Part shown: positions 26,170-35,699 of the stretch, piece after piece
How the letters are laid out: the number at the start of each line of letters is the position of its first letter
Position numbering within the stretch: the stretch's first letter is position 1
From: Hymenobacter sp. BRD128
Lineage (GTDB): Bacteria > Bacteroidota > Bacteroidia > Cytophagales > Hymenobacteraceae
Assembly (NCBI RefSeq): GCF_013256625.1
Contig: NZ_CP053908.1
Location: forward strand, 2,914,001-2,978,000
DNA length: 64,000 bases
Direction of reading: 5' to 3'
Notes under the pieces: model-generated
Databases searched by the model: none
What the model was told of the DNA's origin: nothing
What the model saw: the letters and a program-made list of their open reading frames with translations, nothing else
Position numbers and translations under genes: made by a program

Positions 26170-27489
26170 ATGAAGAACAGAATCCTAGCCTTGCTGCTGG
26201 TGCTCGGCGGCACAGGCGCCGTGGCCCCGGCATTGGCCCAGCCGGCGGCGCCCACCTCCGTGATGCTACCGGCGGCGGCGCCCGCCAGCGTGGGCATCAG
26301 CCCCGAGGCCTTGGCGCAGCTAGACCAGGTGCTGCAAGGCTACGTGGCCGATGGCCGGCTACCGGGCGTAATCGCCCTCGTGGCCCGCGATGGCAAAGTA
26401 GTGTACCGCAAAGCTTTCGGCTACGCCGATGCCCAAGCTAAAATTCCCCTGCACCCCGACGCCATCGAGCGCATTGCCTCCCAAACCAAGGCCATCACGA
26501 GCGTGGGCCTGATGGAGCTTTACGACCAGGGCAGGTTTCAGCTCGACGACCCCATCTCGAAGTACCTGCCGGCCTTTGCCCACCCGCGGGTGCTGGCTAG
26601 CTTCAACGCCAAGGACACTACGTTTACGACCGTGCCGGCGCGCAGCGAAATTACCATCCGGCAGCTGCTGACGCATACTTCCGGCATCGGCTACGCCGTC
26701 ATCGGCTCGGCCGAGGCGCGGGCCATTTATGCCAAGGCGCACGTGCCGTCGGGGGTGGGCTCGCCGGCGGGCACCCTAGCCCCGGCCATCGACGCGCTGG
26801 CCCACCAGCCGCTGATGAACCAGCCCGGCAAGCGCTTCACCTACGGCCTGAGCGTGGATGTGCTGGGCCGCCTCATTGAGGTATTGAGCGGGCAGCCGCT
26901 CGACCAATATTTGCGCGCCCACGTGTTTGAGCCGCTGGGCATGCGCGATACTTATTTCTACCTGCCCGCCGACCGGCAAAGCCGCCTCGTGCCGCTCTAC
27001 ACCGAGTACCAGGGCCGCACCGTACCCATGCCGACCGCGGGGATGCTGAACCTGCGGCCCGACTTTCCCAACCAGGCGGGCACCTACTTTTCGGGCGGCG
27101 GTGGGCTGTCGTCAACCATCGACGACTACGCCGTCTTTCTGCAAATGATGCTGAACGGCGGCACTTACGGCGGCCACCGCCTGCTGAAACCCAGTACGGT
27201 AGACCTGATGACGCAGAACCAGATTGGCGACGTAAACCAGGGGCTCAACAAGTTTGGGCTGGGTTTCAGCATCGTGACGCCGGCCGGCGCGGCCCAGACC
27301 GGGCAGTCGGTGGGCAGCTACGAGTGGGGCGGCGCCTTTGGTACCGACTATTGGGTAGACCCCAAGGAGCACCTCGTGGTGCTGCTCTACACCCAGAAAT
27401 TTCCGCACAATAACACGCCCGACCTGGTACCCCGCTTCCGCAAGGCCGTGTACGCGGCCCTGGCCAGGCGCCAGGCCGCTAAGTACTAA
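26170..27489 (+). CDS. Serine hydrolase, beta-lactamase class C / EstB family
   Basis: 439 residues with a signal peptide ([24 protein letters not shown]). The catalytic SxxK is SQTK at 104-107, the YxN-like element is YGLS, and HTSGIGY and [20 protein letters not shown] are typical of the family. The end [28 protein letters not shown] replaces KTG with a related motif. Such enzymes are usually esterases or D-aminopeptidases, not antibiotic-resistance enzymes. It lies between scoA and scoB with gaps of 53 and 17 bases, so it is probably in their operon. Confidence 0.9.
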   Translation: MKNRILALLLVLGGTGAVAPALAQPAAPTSVMLPAAAPASVGISPEALAQLDQVLQGYVADGRLPGVIALVARDGKVVYRKAFGYADAQAKIPLHPDAIERIASQTKAITSVGLMELYDQGRFQLDDPISKYLPAFAHPRVLASFNAKDTTFTTVPARSEITIRQLLTHTSGIGYAVIGSAEARAIYAKAHVPSGVGSPAGTLAPAIDALAHQPLMNQPGKRFTYGLSVDVLGRLIEVLSGQPLDQYLRAHVFEPLGMRDTYFYLPADRQSRLVPLYTEYQGRTVPMPTAGMLNLRPDFPNQAGTYFSGGGGLSSTIDDYAVFLQMMLNGGTYGGHRLLKPSTVDLMTQNQIGDVNQGLNKFGLGFSIVTPAGAAQTGQSVGSYEWGGAFGTDYWVDPKEHLVVLLYTQKFPHNNTPDLVPRFRKAVYAALARRQAAKY

Positions 27490-27506
27490 TTCTTCCTTTC
27501 CCACCC

Positions 27507-28175
<669 letters not shown>

Positions 28176-28213
28176 AGTAGCCGAGCCAGCGCGCAGAACT
28201 TATGGGGCGGGGT

Positions 28214-28221
28214 TAGATTTG
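28214..28221 (+). promoter_or_regulatory. Candidate -7 box before the T9SS cargo gene
   Basis: TAGATTTG matches TAnnTTTG and lies 33 bases before the ATG at 28254, in the 78-base gap after scoB. No convincing TTG -33 element is seen. Confidence 0.35.
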
Positions 28222-28253
28222 GGTTGAAACTCAACTTGTAAGCTCGCCCGCCT

Positions 28254-29393
28254 ATGCTTCGCCACTCGCTACTCCTGCCGCTTGCCTTTCTGGCTAGCCC
28301 TGCCTTGGCCCAAACCTCGCCCAATATCACGGCGGCCGATATGCCGGCGGTGGGCGACTCACTGCGCCTGAGCCAGGCTAGCCCGGTACTACCGGCTGGT
28401 GCCCCGCCCCTGGCCCGCAGCGGGGCTAGCCAGACCTGGGACTACTCGGGGCTGGTGGCCACCGCGCAGCGCGTGCTGCGCTACAATGACGTGAGCAGCG
28501 CCCCCGGCCCGCTCTTGCAGTTCACCTTCAACAACGCCTTGTTCAGCCCCGATACGCGGGCCACGCTGGTGTCGCCGCAGGGCCTGCCCGCCGCGGCGGG
28601 CACGCTGCCCATCAGCAACCCGCTGGAGTTTTCGGCCGTGTCGAGCGCCGACTACCGGCTGGTGGGCTACGGCGGCACCATCAGCGGCACGGCCGTGCCG
28701 GTCACCTACGCCAGCAAAGCCCAGCAGGACGTTATCTACTGCTTCCCCATCAGCTTCGCCAGCGCGGCCGATGTGAGCAACTCGCTGTTGACCACGCCGC
28801 TAGCCCTGGCTGGCAATGGCTACTTCAGCCAGAAGCGCCGGCGCACCAACCAGCCCGATGCCTGGGGCACTATTACCACGCCCTTCGGCACGTTCCAAGC
28901 CGTGCGCCTCGTCACGACCCTGGCCGACCACGACAGCCTGGCCGTGGGTGGCGCACCGGGCCAGGGCCTCACGCTGCCGCTGGTGCGCGCGTATAAGTGG
29001 CTGGCCAAGGGCGTGCACGTGCCGGTGCTTACCATCACCACAACCACCGTGGCGGGTAGCGAGGTAGTGACGGCCGTGGAATACCGCGACATTTTCCGAC
29101 GCTTTATCCGGCTGGCCACCCGCGACGCCGCCACCGGAGTCGGGCTCAGCCCCTACCCCAACCCCTCGGCCGTGGGCACGGCGCTGCGGCTGGCCGTGCC
29201 GGCCGGCAGCGGGCTGCTCACCGTTTCGGGCGCCGACTTACTGGGCCGGCAGGTTTTCACCCAAACCTTCGCTAGCCCCCCTGGCGGGGTGCTCACGCTC
29301 GATGCCGCCACCTTCGGCCCATTCCGGGGCGTGCTGCTTTTGACGGTGCAAACGGCCCAGGGTACGGCCACACGCCGCGTGGTGCGGCAGTAA
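28254..29393 (+). CDS. Secreted protein with T9SS type A sorting tail
   Basis: 379 residues. Signal peptide MLRHSLLLPLAFLASPALAQ. The central 250 residues are beta-rich (WDYSGLVATAQRVLRY..., WGTITTPFGTFQAVRLVTT) without a domain I can name. The last 80 residues (YPNPSAVGTALRLAVPAGSGLLTVSGADLLGRQVF..., GVLLLTVQTAQGTATRRVVRQ) are a type A C-terminal domain, which targets the protein through the type IX secretion system to the cell surface. A terminator follows. Confidence 0.9.
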   Translation: MLRHSLLLPLAFLASPALAQTSPNITAADMPAVGDSLRLSQASPVLPAGAPPLARSGASQTWDYSGLVATAQRVLRYNDVSSAPGPLLQFTFNNALFSPDTRATLVSPQGLPAAAGTLPISNPLEFSAVSSADYRLVGYGGTISGTAVPVTYASKAQQDVIYCFPISFASAADVSNSLLTTPLALAGNGYFSQKRRRTNQPDAWGTITTPFGTFQAVRLVTTLADHDSLAVGGAPGQGLTLPLVRAYKWLAKGVHVPVLTITTTTVAGSEVVTAVEYRDIFRRFIRLATRDAATGVGLSPYPNPSAVGTALRLAVPAGSGLLTVSGADLLGRQVFTQTFASPPGGVLTLDAATFGPFRGVLLLTVQTAQGTATRRVVRQ

Positions 29394-29430
29394 ACATGCG
29401 CGCCCGTCTGCCCGTTTAGCAGGTATACTT

Positions 29431-29459
29431 CCCGCTGGCGGCTAGCCAGTGGGTTTTTT
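29431..29459 (+). terminator. Terminator of the T9SS cargo gene
   Basis: CCCGCTGGC at 29431-29439 pairs with GCCAGTGGG at 29445-29453 (one G-U), followed by six Ts. Confidence 0.88.
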
Positions 29460-29510
29460 CGGGGGTAATTTTGACTAGGCCCATTATCCGGTTCGATTTT
29501 TTTATTTCCT

Positions 29511-31238
29511 ATGGCTACTTCTTCTAATGGTAAAGCTGCCCCCGGCGGCGCCCACCATCACAAAAAAGGCAATAAGCTAGGCCCCGCCCTGGCGGCCCTC
29601 GACGAGCGCCTGACGCCTACCGCCGTGCCGGCCCACAAGCTGGTGCTGCGCCAGCTGCGGCGCGCCGACTTCAAGGCCATCAAAGCCATTATGGAAAAGG
29701 TGTACTCCAACATGGAGGGCGCCTGGACGGCCGACGAGTTTGCCGCCCTGCTGCGCAAGTTTCCCGAAGGCCAGATTTGCATTGAGGACAACGGCCAGGT
29801 AGTGGCCGCCGCGCTGGCTATTATCGTGGATTACAGCAAGTTTGGCGACAAGCACACCTACGCCAAAATCACCGGTAACGGCAAGTTTGACACCCACGAT
29901 GCGGAGGGCGACACGCTCTACGGCGTCGACGTGTTCGTGGACCCCGAGTACCGCAGCCTTCGTTTGGGCCGCCGCCTCTACGACGCCCGCAAGGAGCTGT
30001 GCGAGAGCCTCAACCTGCGCGCCATGGTGGCCGGCGGCCGCATTCCCGGCTATGCGCAGTACGCGGGCGAGATGACGCCCGCCAAGTACGTGGAGATGGT
30101 GCGCAACAAGGAGCTCACCGACCCCATCCTCACGTTCCAGCTCTCGAACGAGTTTTACGTGCGCAAAATCATTCGCGGCTACCTGCCTTATGACTCAGAG
30201 TCAAAGGCTTACGCCACGCTGCTAGAGTGGATTAATGTGTATTATGATGAGGAATTTGATAAGCTCATCGGCAACCAGAAGTCGAATGTGCGTCTCGGCA
30301 TTGTGCAGTGGCAGATGCGCGCCACCAAGAGCCTGGAGGACTTCTTCCAGCAAATCGAGTTTTTCGTAGATACGGTGAGCGGCTACAAGGCTGACTGCGT
30401 GCTGTTTCCCGAGTTTTTCAACGCCCCGATGATGGCGCTGACCAATGAGGAGTCGGCCTCGGCGGCCATTCGGGGTATGGCGGCCTTCACCGAGCCCATC
30501 AAGGTGCGCATGATGGAGCTGGCCGTGAGCTACAACATCAACGTAATCGCGGGCTCGATGCCGGTGTATGAGGATGGCAAACTCTACAACGTGAGCTACT
30601 TGTGCCGCCGCGACGGCACCGTAGACGAGCAGTATAAGCTGCACGTGACGCCCGACGAGGCCAGTTACTGGGGCATGCGCGGCGGCGACAAAATCAAGTG
30701 CTTCGACACCGACTTTGGCAAAATCGGCATCCTGGTGTGCTACGACGTAGAGTTTCCGGAGCTGTCGCGTATTCTGAGCGACGAGGGCATGAAAATTCTG
30801 TTCGTGCCTTTCTGGACCGATACCAAGAACGCCTACCAGCGCGTGCGCATCTGCGCCCAGGCTAGGGCCATCGAAAACGAGTGCTACGTGGCCATTACCG
30901 GCTCGGTGGGCAACCTGCCGCGCGTCGAGAATATGGACATTCAGTACTCGCAGTCGGCCGTGTTCAGCCCCAGCGACTTCGCCTTCCCGCACGATGCCAT
31001 CGTGGCCGAGGCCACGCCCAATACGGAGATGACCCTCATCGCCGACCTCGACCTCGACCTGCTCAAAGACCTGAACAGCAGCGGGGCCGTGCGCAACCTG
31101 CGCGACCGCCGCAAGGACCTGTACTCGGTGAGCTGGATTGCCAAGAAAACCGAGCGCGACGAAGAATTGCTCGCCCAGGGCGAGGAGCGCCAACCCGCTG
31201 TGAAGCCCGGCCGCCGCAAGGCGATGGCCGCCGGCTAG
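29511..31238 (+). CDS. GNAT acetyltransferase fused to carbon-nitrogen hydrolase (nitrilase superfamily)
   Basis: 575 residues. Residues about 43-225 are a GNAT domain (LVLRQLRRADFKAIKAIMEKVY, GVDVFVDPEYRSLRLGRRLYDAR as the acetyl-CoA loop). Residues about 258-545 are a nitrilase-fold amidase with the Glu-Lys-Cys triad at E301 (VLFPEFF), K376 (EQYKLHVTP) and C410 (ILVCYDVEFPE). The N terminus is a short His/Lys-rich tail and the C terminus is basic (KPGRRKAMAAG). This fusion recurs in Bacteroidota. The substrate is unknown; an N-acyl amide is a reasonable inference. A TAATTTTG box at 29466-29473 may be its promoter. Confidence 0.93.
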   Translation: MATSSNGKAAPGGAHHHKKGNKLGPALAALDERLTPTAVPAHKLVLRQLRRADFKAIKAIMEKVYSNMEGAWTADEFAALLRKFPEGQICIEDNGQVVAAALAIIVDYSKFGDKHTYAKITGNGKFDTHDAEGDTLYGVDVFVDPEYRSLRLGRRLYDARKELCESLNLRAMVAGGRIPGYAQYAGEMTPAKYVEMVRNKELTDPILTFQLSNEFYVRKIIRGYLPYDSESKAYATLLEWINVYYDEEFDKLIGNQKSNVRLGIVQWQMRATKSLEDFFQQIEFFVDTVSGYKADCVLFPEFFNAPMMALTNEESASAAIRGMAAFTEPIKVRMMELAVSYNINVIAGSMPVYEDGKLYNVSYLCRRDGTVDEQYKLHVTPDEASYWGMRGGDKIKCFDTDFGKIGILVCYDVEFPELSRILSDEGMKILFVPFWTDTKNAYQRVRICAQARAIENECYVAITGSVGNLPRVENMDIQYSQSAVFSPSDFAFPHDAIVAEATPNTEMTLIADLDLDLLKDLNSSGAVRNLRDRRKDLYSVSWIAKKTERDEELLAQGEERQPAVKPGRRKAMAAG

Positions 31239-31273
31239 CCGCCGGCTCTATACTGAATTTCATTTATATTAGG

Positions 31274-31304
31274 GGCCGCCGGCATATATGCCGGCGGCCT
31301 TTTT
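31274..31304 (+). terminator. Perfect palindromic terminator after the GNAT-nitrilase gene
   Basis: A 26-base perfect palindrome at 31274-31299 (arm GGCCGCCGGCATA) is followed by TTTTT at 31300-31304. It ends one base before the ATG of the next gene. Confidence 0.9.
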
Positions 31305-31305
31305 C

Positions 31306-31983
31306 ATGCATCTACCTATCTGCTTCGTACTTACTACCGGCTTACTTATTTCTGGCCACGCGGCGTTGGCACAGGCCGAGCGGGTTGTCAATAAGTTTGA
31401 GCACGGCACGCGTACCAATAGCCAGCCCACGGGGAGCTGGGAGTACTTTGAAGAGGCTGGCCAGCTGGCGCTGCGAATGAATTATGATTCGAGCCGCATC
31501 AGCTACCGCCGCCCCGATACGGCCCGCTACGAGCTGCGCATCGGCGATACCTGGCAGCTAGTGCACCCCACCCGGCCGCCAGGGCTGCTGGGCAGCCGGG
31601 CTGGTCGCCGCGAGGCCCTGCAAAAAGCCCTCCGCTACCCAATAGACGCTCTGCAACAACAAAAACAGGGCGATGTGCTGCTATCCTACGTGGTGCAGCC
31701 CAATGGCCATACCACCGATTATACCGTCGTAAGCAGCCCCCTGCCGGCTTGCACCCAGGAGGTATGGCGAGTGTTCAACCAACTGCCCGACCACTGGATT
31801 CCGGCCATTTACCAGGGGCAGGCACGGGCCGCACGGTTTTATCTGCTGGTGCATTTTAGTATGAAGCTGGCGCGTAGCGCCGCCGACCTGGCGCCTGCCC
31901 TACCAAATCATGCCAGTTCAGGGCCATTCACCGATGTGGTAGAGGTGACGGCGGTTGGCGTAGAGCGGAGCGGGCGGCGCTAG
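31306..31983 (+). CDS. Exported protein with TonB C-terminal-like domain
   Basis: 225 residues from the ATG at 31306 (MHLPICFVLTTGLLISGHAALAQ, a good signal peptide). An earlier in-frame ATG at 31288 lies inside the terminator hairpin and is rejected. Residues 25-75 (FEHGTRTNSQPTGSWEYFEEAGQLALRMN) resemble a MORN/antitoxin-like repeat of Bacteroidota TonB-like proteins. Residues about 110-180 (LRYPIDALQQQKQGDVLLSYVVQPNGHTTDYTVV) look like the TonB-C fold, which can link the membrane to outer-membrane receptors. No proline-rich periplasm-spanning arm is present. Confidence 0.7.
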   Translation: MHLPICFVLTTGLLISGHAALAQAERVVNKFEHGTRTNSQPTGSWEYFEEAGQLALRMNYDSSRISYRRPDTARYELRIGDTWQLVHPTRPPGLLGSRAGRREALQKALRYPIDALQQQKQGDVLLSYVVQPNGHTTDYTVVSSPLPACTQEVWRVFNQLPDHWIPAIYQGQARAARFYLLVHFSMKLARSAADLAPALPNHASSGPFTDVVEVTAVGVERSGRR

Positions 31984-32130
31984 GGTCTGCTTCCCGCCAC
32001 TTGCTAATCAGAAGTATGTTACTACTGACGCTGGCTCCGTGTGATAGGGAAATGCTGGCTAGCCACTACGGGCTGAAGAAAAATTAATGTAAGCTTAAGC
32101 CGGGCCTCAGGGAGCGATGGAAATTTTGTA

Positions 32131-32162
32131 GCGTCGAAAGGGCAACCGGAGTCCGCCGACGC
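32131..32162 (+). promoter_or_regulatory. Stem-loop in the leader of the gene at 32197
   Basis: GCGTCG at 32131-32136 pairs with CGACGC at 32157-32162; the loop contains a small CGGAgTCCG palindrome. It lies 35 bases upstream of the ATG. No known riboswitch motif was recognised. The rest of the gap 31984-32130 shows nothing I can identify. Confidence 0.35.
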
Positions 32163-32196
32163 ACAGCTTACTACTCCTAATTTTCTTCTCAGTTTT

Positions 32197-33038
32197 ATGA
32201 AAAAGTCCTTTTCTGCGGTGGCTTTGCTGGCTGCCCTGCTGCTAGCCGGCCCCGCCGCTCACGCCCAGCAAACGGTGGTGAAAACCAAAACCAAGTCGGC
32301 TAAAAACGCGAAGGCGGCCACAGCAGCCCCGCTCCCCGCCCCCGGCATGGCCCCGCCCGCCGGTGGCCTCGCTGGCCCGCCCCCCCGCCCGCCGGCGGCC
32401 CTCGCGGCGGGCACGGTCCCAAAGGCCCCAAGGGTGGCCCCGATGGCCCGCGCGGGGGCCAGGTACAGGTGCTGAGCGATGTGCGCGGCACGCTAGCCAG
32501 CTACCAGGCCCGCAATGATGAGCAGGTGTACGACGCCTTTGTGCTGCGCCCCGAGGGCAGCGCCGCTCCCGATACCATCCACTTTCCGCGCCACCTTGGC
32601 CAGCAGCTGACCTCGGCCGTAAAAGCTGGCAGCACCGTGACGGTGACGGGCTTCCGCCAGGCCGGGCCCGATGGCCGCAGCCACTTTCACTTTGTGAGCC
32701 TGGCCAGCGGCGGCCAAACCGTGCGCGACACCCCGCCGGTACGCCCCACCACGCCGCCCACCGAAGAGGCCGCTACCGTGCGCGGCACCATTCGGGAGCT
32801 GCGGCGCGGACCGCGCGGCGAAGTCAGGAGCCTCGTGCTCAGCGACCAGAGTATTTTGCAGTTACCGCCCCGCGCCGTGGAGCAACTCGCCGATAAGCTC
32901 ACTACCGGGGCTAGCCTCGAAGCCACCGGCACCCTGCGCGCGGCTCACCCCGGCGAGGCAATGGCCCGCACCACCCCCGTGCGCATCGTGCGGGCCGAAA
33001 CGCTGACGCTCGGTGGCAATAAATACCTGGTCCGCTAG
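32197..33038 (+). pseudogene. Exported repeat protein, reading frame broken at a C7 tract (possibly phase-variable)
   Basis: The ATG at 32197 gives a signal peptide (MKKSFSAVALLAALLLAGPAAHAQ) and a Lys/Ala/Pro-rich linker, then the frame ends at 32475. A second open frame continues to 33038. Read in that second frame, the linker becomes a collagen-like GPKGPKGGPDGPRGG stretch leading into two similar beta-rich modules (VRGTLASYQARNDEQ..., VRGTIRELRRGPRGE...), possibly OB-fold-like. One extra C in the C7 run at 32380-32386 would join both frames into a single 280-residue protein. A GTG at 32469 overlapping the first stop could allow reinitiation. It lies upstream of the two-component genes. 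Confidence 0.7.
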
Positions 33039-33057
33039 CCCTCAATAACTTAGCAAC

Positions 33058-33090
33058 AAACGTCAGCCAGAATATTCTGGCTGACGTTTT
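33058..33090 (+). terminator. Palindromic terminator before the response regulator
   Basis: A 32-base perfect palindrome at 33058-33089 (arm AAACGTCAGCCAGAAT) runs into TTTT. It lies 20 bases after the stop at 33038. Confidence 0.88.
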
Positions 33091-33118
33091 GGGCTTCAGA
33101 CCAATTATCTTTCCTTTC

Positions 33119-33805
33119 ATGCGTATTCTCGTTGTCGAAGACGAAGCCCGGCTGGCCGGCTTTATGCAGCAGGGCCTGGTGCAGGCCGGGCACGTGGCCG
33201 ACGTGGCCGCCACCGGCCCCGAGGGCCTGGAGCGCGCCGCCACCACCCCCTACGACGCCATTTTGCTCGACCTGATGCTACCCGGCCAGAGCGGCCTCGA
33301 CGTGCTGCGCAACCTGCGCGAGTTTGGCATCACTACACCCGTGCTCATCGTGAGTGCTTTGACGGACAGCACCCACGTAGTAAGCGGCCTCGAAGCCGGC
33401 GCCGTGGATTACCTGCGCAAGCCCTTTGCCTTTGATGAGCTGCTGGCCCGCCTGCACATCATCGGGCGCAAAACGGCCGGGCCGGCCGGGGCCGAGGCCC
33501 TGCGCCTGGCCGACCTGGTGCTCGACCCGCTGGGCCGCGTAGTCACACGCGCCGGCCGGGTCATCAGCCTCACCAACCGCGAGTTTGCAGTGCTGGAACT
33601 ACTGCTGCGCAACGCGGGCCGGGTAGTGAGCAAAACCCGCCTGGCCGAAAAGGTGTGGGACGTGGACTACGACATGGGTTCGAACGTGATTGAGGTGCAC
33701 ATCTCGCAGCTGCGGCGCAAGCTGGACCGCGATTTTGCCCCGGCCCCAGTCCTGCTCGAAACCGTTATCGGCCAGGGCTACCGGCTGAGGAATTATGAGG
33801 TATAA
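33119..33805 (+). CDS. OmpR/PhoB-family response regulator
   Basis: 228 residues from MRILVVEDEARLAGF. Receiver domain with acidic DE at 8-9, phospho-acceptor D51 in ILLDLMLPG, and a Lys in DYLRKPF. Winged-helix DNA-binding domain from about 130 (TNREFAVLELLLRNAGRVVSKTRLAEKVW, NVIEVHISQLRRKL). It is paired with the histidine kinase at 33947. The regulated genes are unknown; the upstream exported gene and the TonB-like gene are neighbours. Confidence 0.96.
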   Translation: MRILVVEDEARLAGFMQQGLVQAGHVADVAATGPEGLERAATTPYDAILLDLMLPGQSGLDVLRNLREFGITTPVLIVSALTDSTHVVSGLEAGAVDYLRKPFAFDELLARLHIIGRKTAGPAGAEALRLADLVLDPLGRVVTRAGRVISLTNREFAVLELLLRNAGRVVSKTRLAEKVWDVDYDMGSNVIEVHISQLRRKLDRDFAPAPVLLETVIGQGYRLRNYEV

Positions 33806-33835
33806 GTTACCGCAACTTCGGAGTTGGAATACGGT

Positions 33836-33919
33836 GCGGGCTGCCGGCTGTCAGCCCGCAGCCGGTAGCGTTAGTCGAAGCATATCAAGCGGGCTGCCGG
33901 CTTTTCGTCGGCAGCCCGC
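33836..33919. repeat. Two related hairpins between regulator and kinase genes
   Basis: GCGGGCTGCCG occurs at 33836 and again at 33889. The first copy can fold with CAGCCCGC at 33852-33859, the second with CGGCAGCCCGC at 33909-33919 (11-bp stem). The two copies could also pair alternatively. There is no long U tract. They fill the 141-base gap inside the two-component operon. Confidence 0.6.
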
Positions 33920-33946
33920 CCCATCTACTGACCCCGTAGTTGCGCT

Positions 33947-35383
33947 ATGAATAATGAGTTGGCTGATTCGCGAAGTACTGCCGTGCCTTTCTCGCCGCGG
34001 TGGCGGCTGGGCCTGCGCGGGCAGCTGCTGCTGGTATTTGGGCTGGTGCTGGGGCTAGCCACGCTGGTGGCGGGCAGCTACCAATACCGCAGCCTGCGCC
34101 GCCAGCTCACCCACGCCGACGATGCCCTGCTGCGCACCCGCGCCCAGGAGCTGCTAAGCCGCGTCAGCCTCGACCCCCTGCCCACCCTGCCCCTGCCCGA
34201 CCAGCGCGGCGAGGTAATGCGCGTGGCTTTTGCCGAAGCCGGCCAGCCGGCACACGAGCTGTTTCGGTCGGCGCAGTTTCCGGCCGGGCCAGGGCTAGCC
34301 CTGCCGCCGCCCGACGGCCCCGGCGCGGTGCTGGGGCCGCAGCACCGGGTGGTGGCGGTGAGCCGCCCCGCCGCGCCGCCCGGCCCCGGCGCCGACAATG
34401 CCGCCGCTACTGGCCGCCTTACTTTATGGCTAGGGCACCCGGCGGCCCCGCTCGCTACCGCGCTGGGGCGGGTGCAGCGCACGCTGCTGCTGGGCCTGGC
34501 GGGCAGCCTGGTGCTGGCGGCGCTGCTGGCGCCGCTGGTGGCGGGCGCCGTGCTGCGGCCGCTGCGGCGCATGGCGGCGCAGGCGCGGCGCATTCAGCAG
34601 GCGCAGGATATTGCCCCGCTGCCCGTGCCCGCCACTGGCGACGAAGTGCAGGAGCTGGCCGAAACCCTCAACCAACTGCTGGCCCGGCTAGCCGAGCAGG
34701 CCACGGCCCAGGCCAATTTTCTGGCCGCCGCCGCCCACGAGCTGCGCACTCCCCTAGCCACCCTGCAAACCGGCCTCGACGTGAGCGGCCGCGACCCTAG
34801 CCTGCCCGCCACTACCCGCGCGGCCCTGGCTGGCCACGATGCCGAGCTGGCCCGCCTGGCCCGCCTGGTCGATGATTTTCTACTGGTAGGCCGCTTGGGT
34901 GCGGGCGCTGCCCTGCCCGCCCGGCGCCCGGCGGTGGCCCTCGATGAGCTGGTGCTGGCCCTGGCCGACCGCGAGTTACCACGCTTTCGGGCCGCCGGCC
35001 ACCGGCTCATCATTATACTGCCCGACGAAGCTGCCCCCGCTAGCTTAGTTGTGCGCACCGACCCCGACCAGCTCACTACCATCCTGCTCAACCTGCTTGA
35101 TAATGCCCGCAAGTATGGTGCGCCGGGCACCCCGGTAACGCTGCGGCTGCTAGCCTCCACGGCGCGTCACGGCCCCCTGCTAGAAGTCGAAAACACCCTG
35201 ACTACCCCGCTGGGTTCGCGCCTGGCCCAGCTCACTACGGCTTGGTACCAGGCCGACCCGCTGGCCCCCGGCACCGGCCTGGGCCTCTGGATAGCCGGGC
35301 GGCTGGCCCAGGGCCTGGGGCTTGGGCTACAGCTGGCTGAGGTGGGGCAACTGCTGGTGGCGCGGGTGCAGGGCCCGGCGTAG
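33947..35383 (+). CDS. Sensor histidine kinase
   Basis: 478 residues. Membrane helices at about 25-45 and 180-203 enclose a roughly 135-residue, Pro/Ala-rich periplasmic sensor. HAMP linker, then the H box AAAAHELRTPLATLQ with H264, N box LLNLLDNARKYG, and G box GTGLGLWIAGRL. It should phosphorylate the regulator at 33119. The D/G1 motif is reduced (VENTLTTP replaces the usual DNGxGI), an oddity shared by some Bacteroidota kinases. The signal is unknown. Confidence 0.93.
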   Translation: MNNELADSRSTAVPFSPRWRLGLRGQLLLVFGLVLGLATLVAGSYQYRSLRRQLTHADDALLRTRAQELLSRVSLDPLPTLPLPDQRGEVMRVAFAEAGQPAHELFRSAQFPAGPGLALPPPDGPGAVLGPQHRVVAVSRPAAPPGPGADNAAATGRLTLWLGHPAAPLATALGRVQRTLLLGLAGSLVLAALLAPLVAGAVLRPLRRMAAQARRIQQAQDIAPLPVPATGDEVQELAETLNQLLARLAEQATAQANFLAAAAHELRTPLATLQTGLDVSGRDPSLPATTRAALAGHDAELARLARLVDDFLLVGRLGAGAALPARRPAVALDELVLALADRELPRFRAAGHRLIIILPDEAAPASLVVRTDPDQLTTILLNLLDNARKYGAPGTPVTLRLLASTARHGPLLEVENTLTTPLGSRLAQLTTAWYQADPLAPGTGLGLWIAGRLAQGLGLGLQLAEVGQLLVARVQGPA

Positions 35384-35699
35384 GGCCCACTAGTCAGCTG
35401 GTCCCAGGCAAAAGGCTAGGCATTATCTACCAATAACGAACCAGAATTGCGTTAAACAGCAGGCAGATTTTCAAATAATAATTTAATTATAAAACGTTTA
35501 ATTATAATAATTTTATTAAAAAACAATTGTCAGCCTACTTCTCTGGCGCTAGCTGTCAGCTTTTAGTCCAACCTTGCTTTTAACAGTAGACTGATTATCA
35601 GCAAAACCAGGATTTATTATGCATTGAGCGCAGTGGCATTCAATATAGCCCAGTATATTCGCCCAGCCTGTTCACCATTTCACCATCTTTTTTTAACAT
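35384..35699 (+). promoter_or_regulatory. AT-rich leader region of the SusC/SusD operon
   Basis: 316 bases without a credible gene. Bases 35475-35530 are strikingly AT-rich for this genome and contain TTTAATTATAA twice in direct orientation, separated by AACG-like bases. This is the most AT-rich stretch of the window and is likely the control region for the downstream transporter. I could not place an exact -33/-7 pair. Confidence 0.5.

Noticed and set aside
26170..27489. Antibiotic-resistance beta-lactamase
   Set aside because: The SxxK serine hydrolase fits the esterase/D-aminopeptidase branch; no resistance-gene signature and no mobile context.
32131..32162. Cobalamin riboswitch
   Set aside because: Some GC-rich segments look suggestive, but the conserved B12-box sequence is missing.
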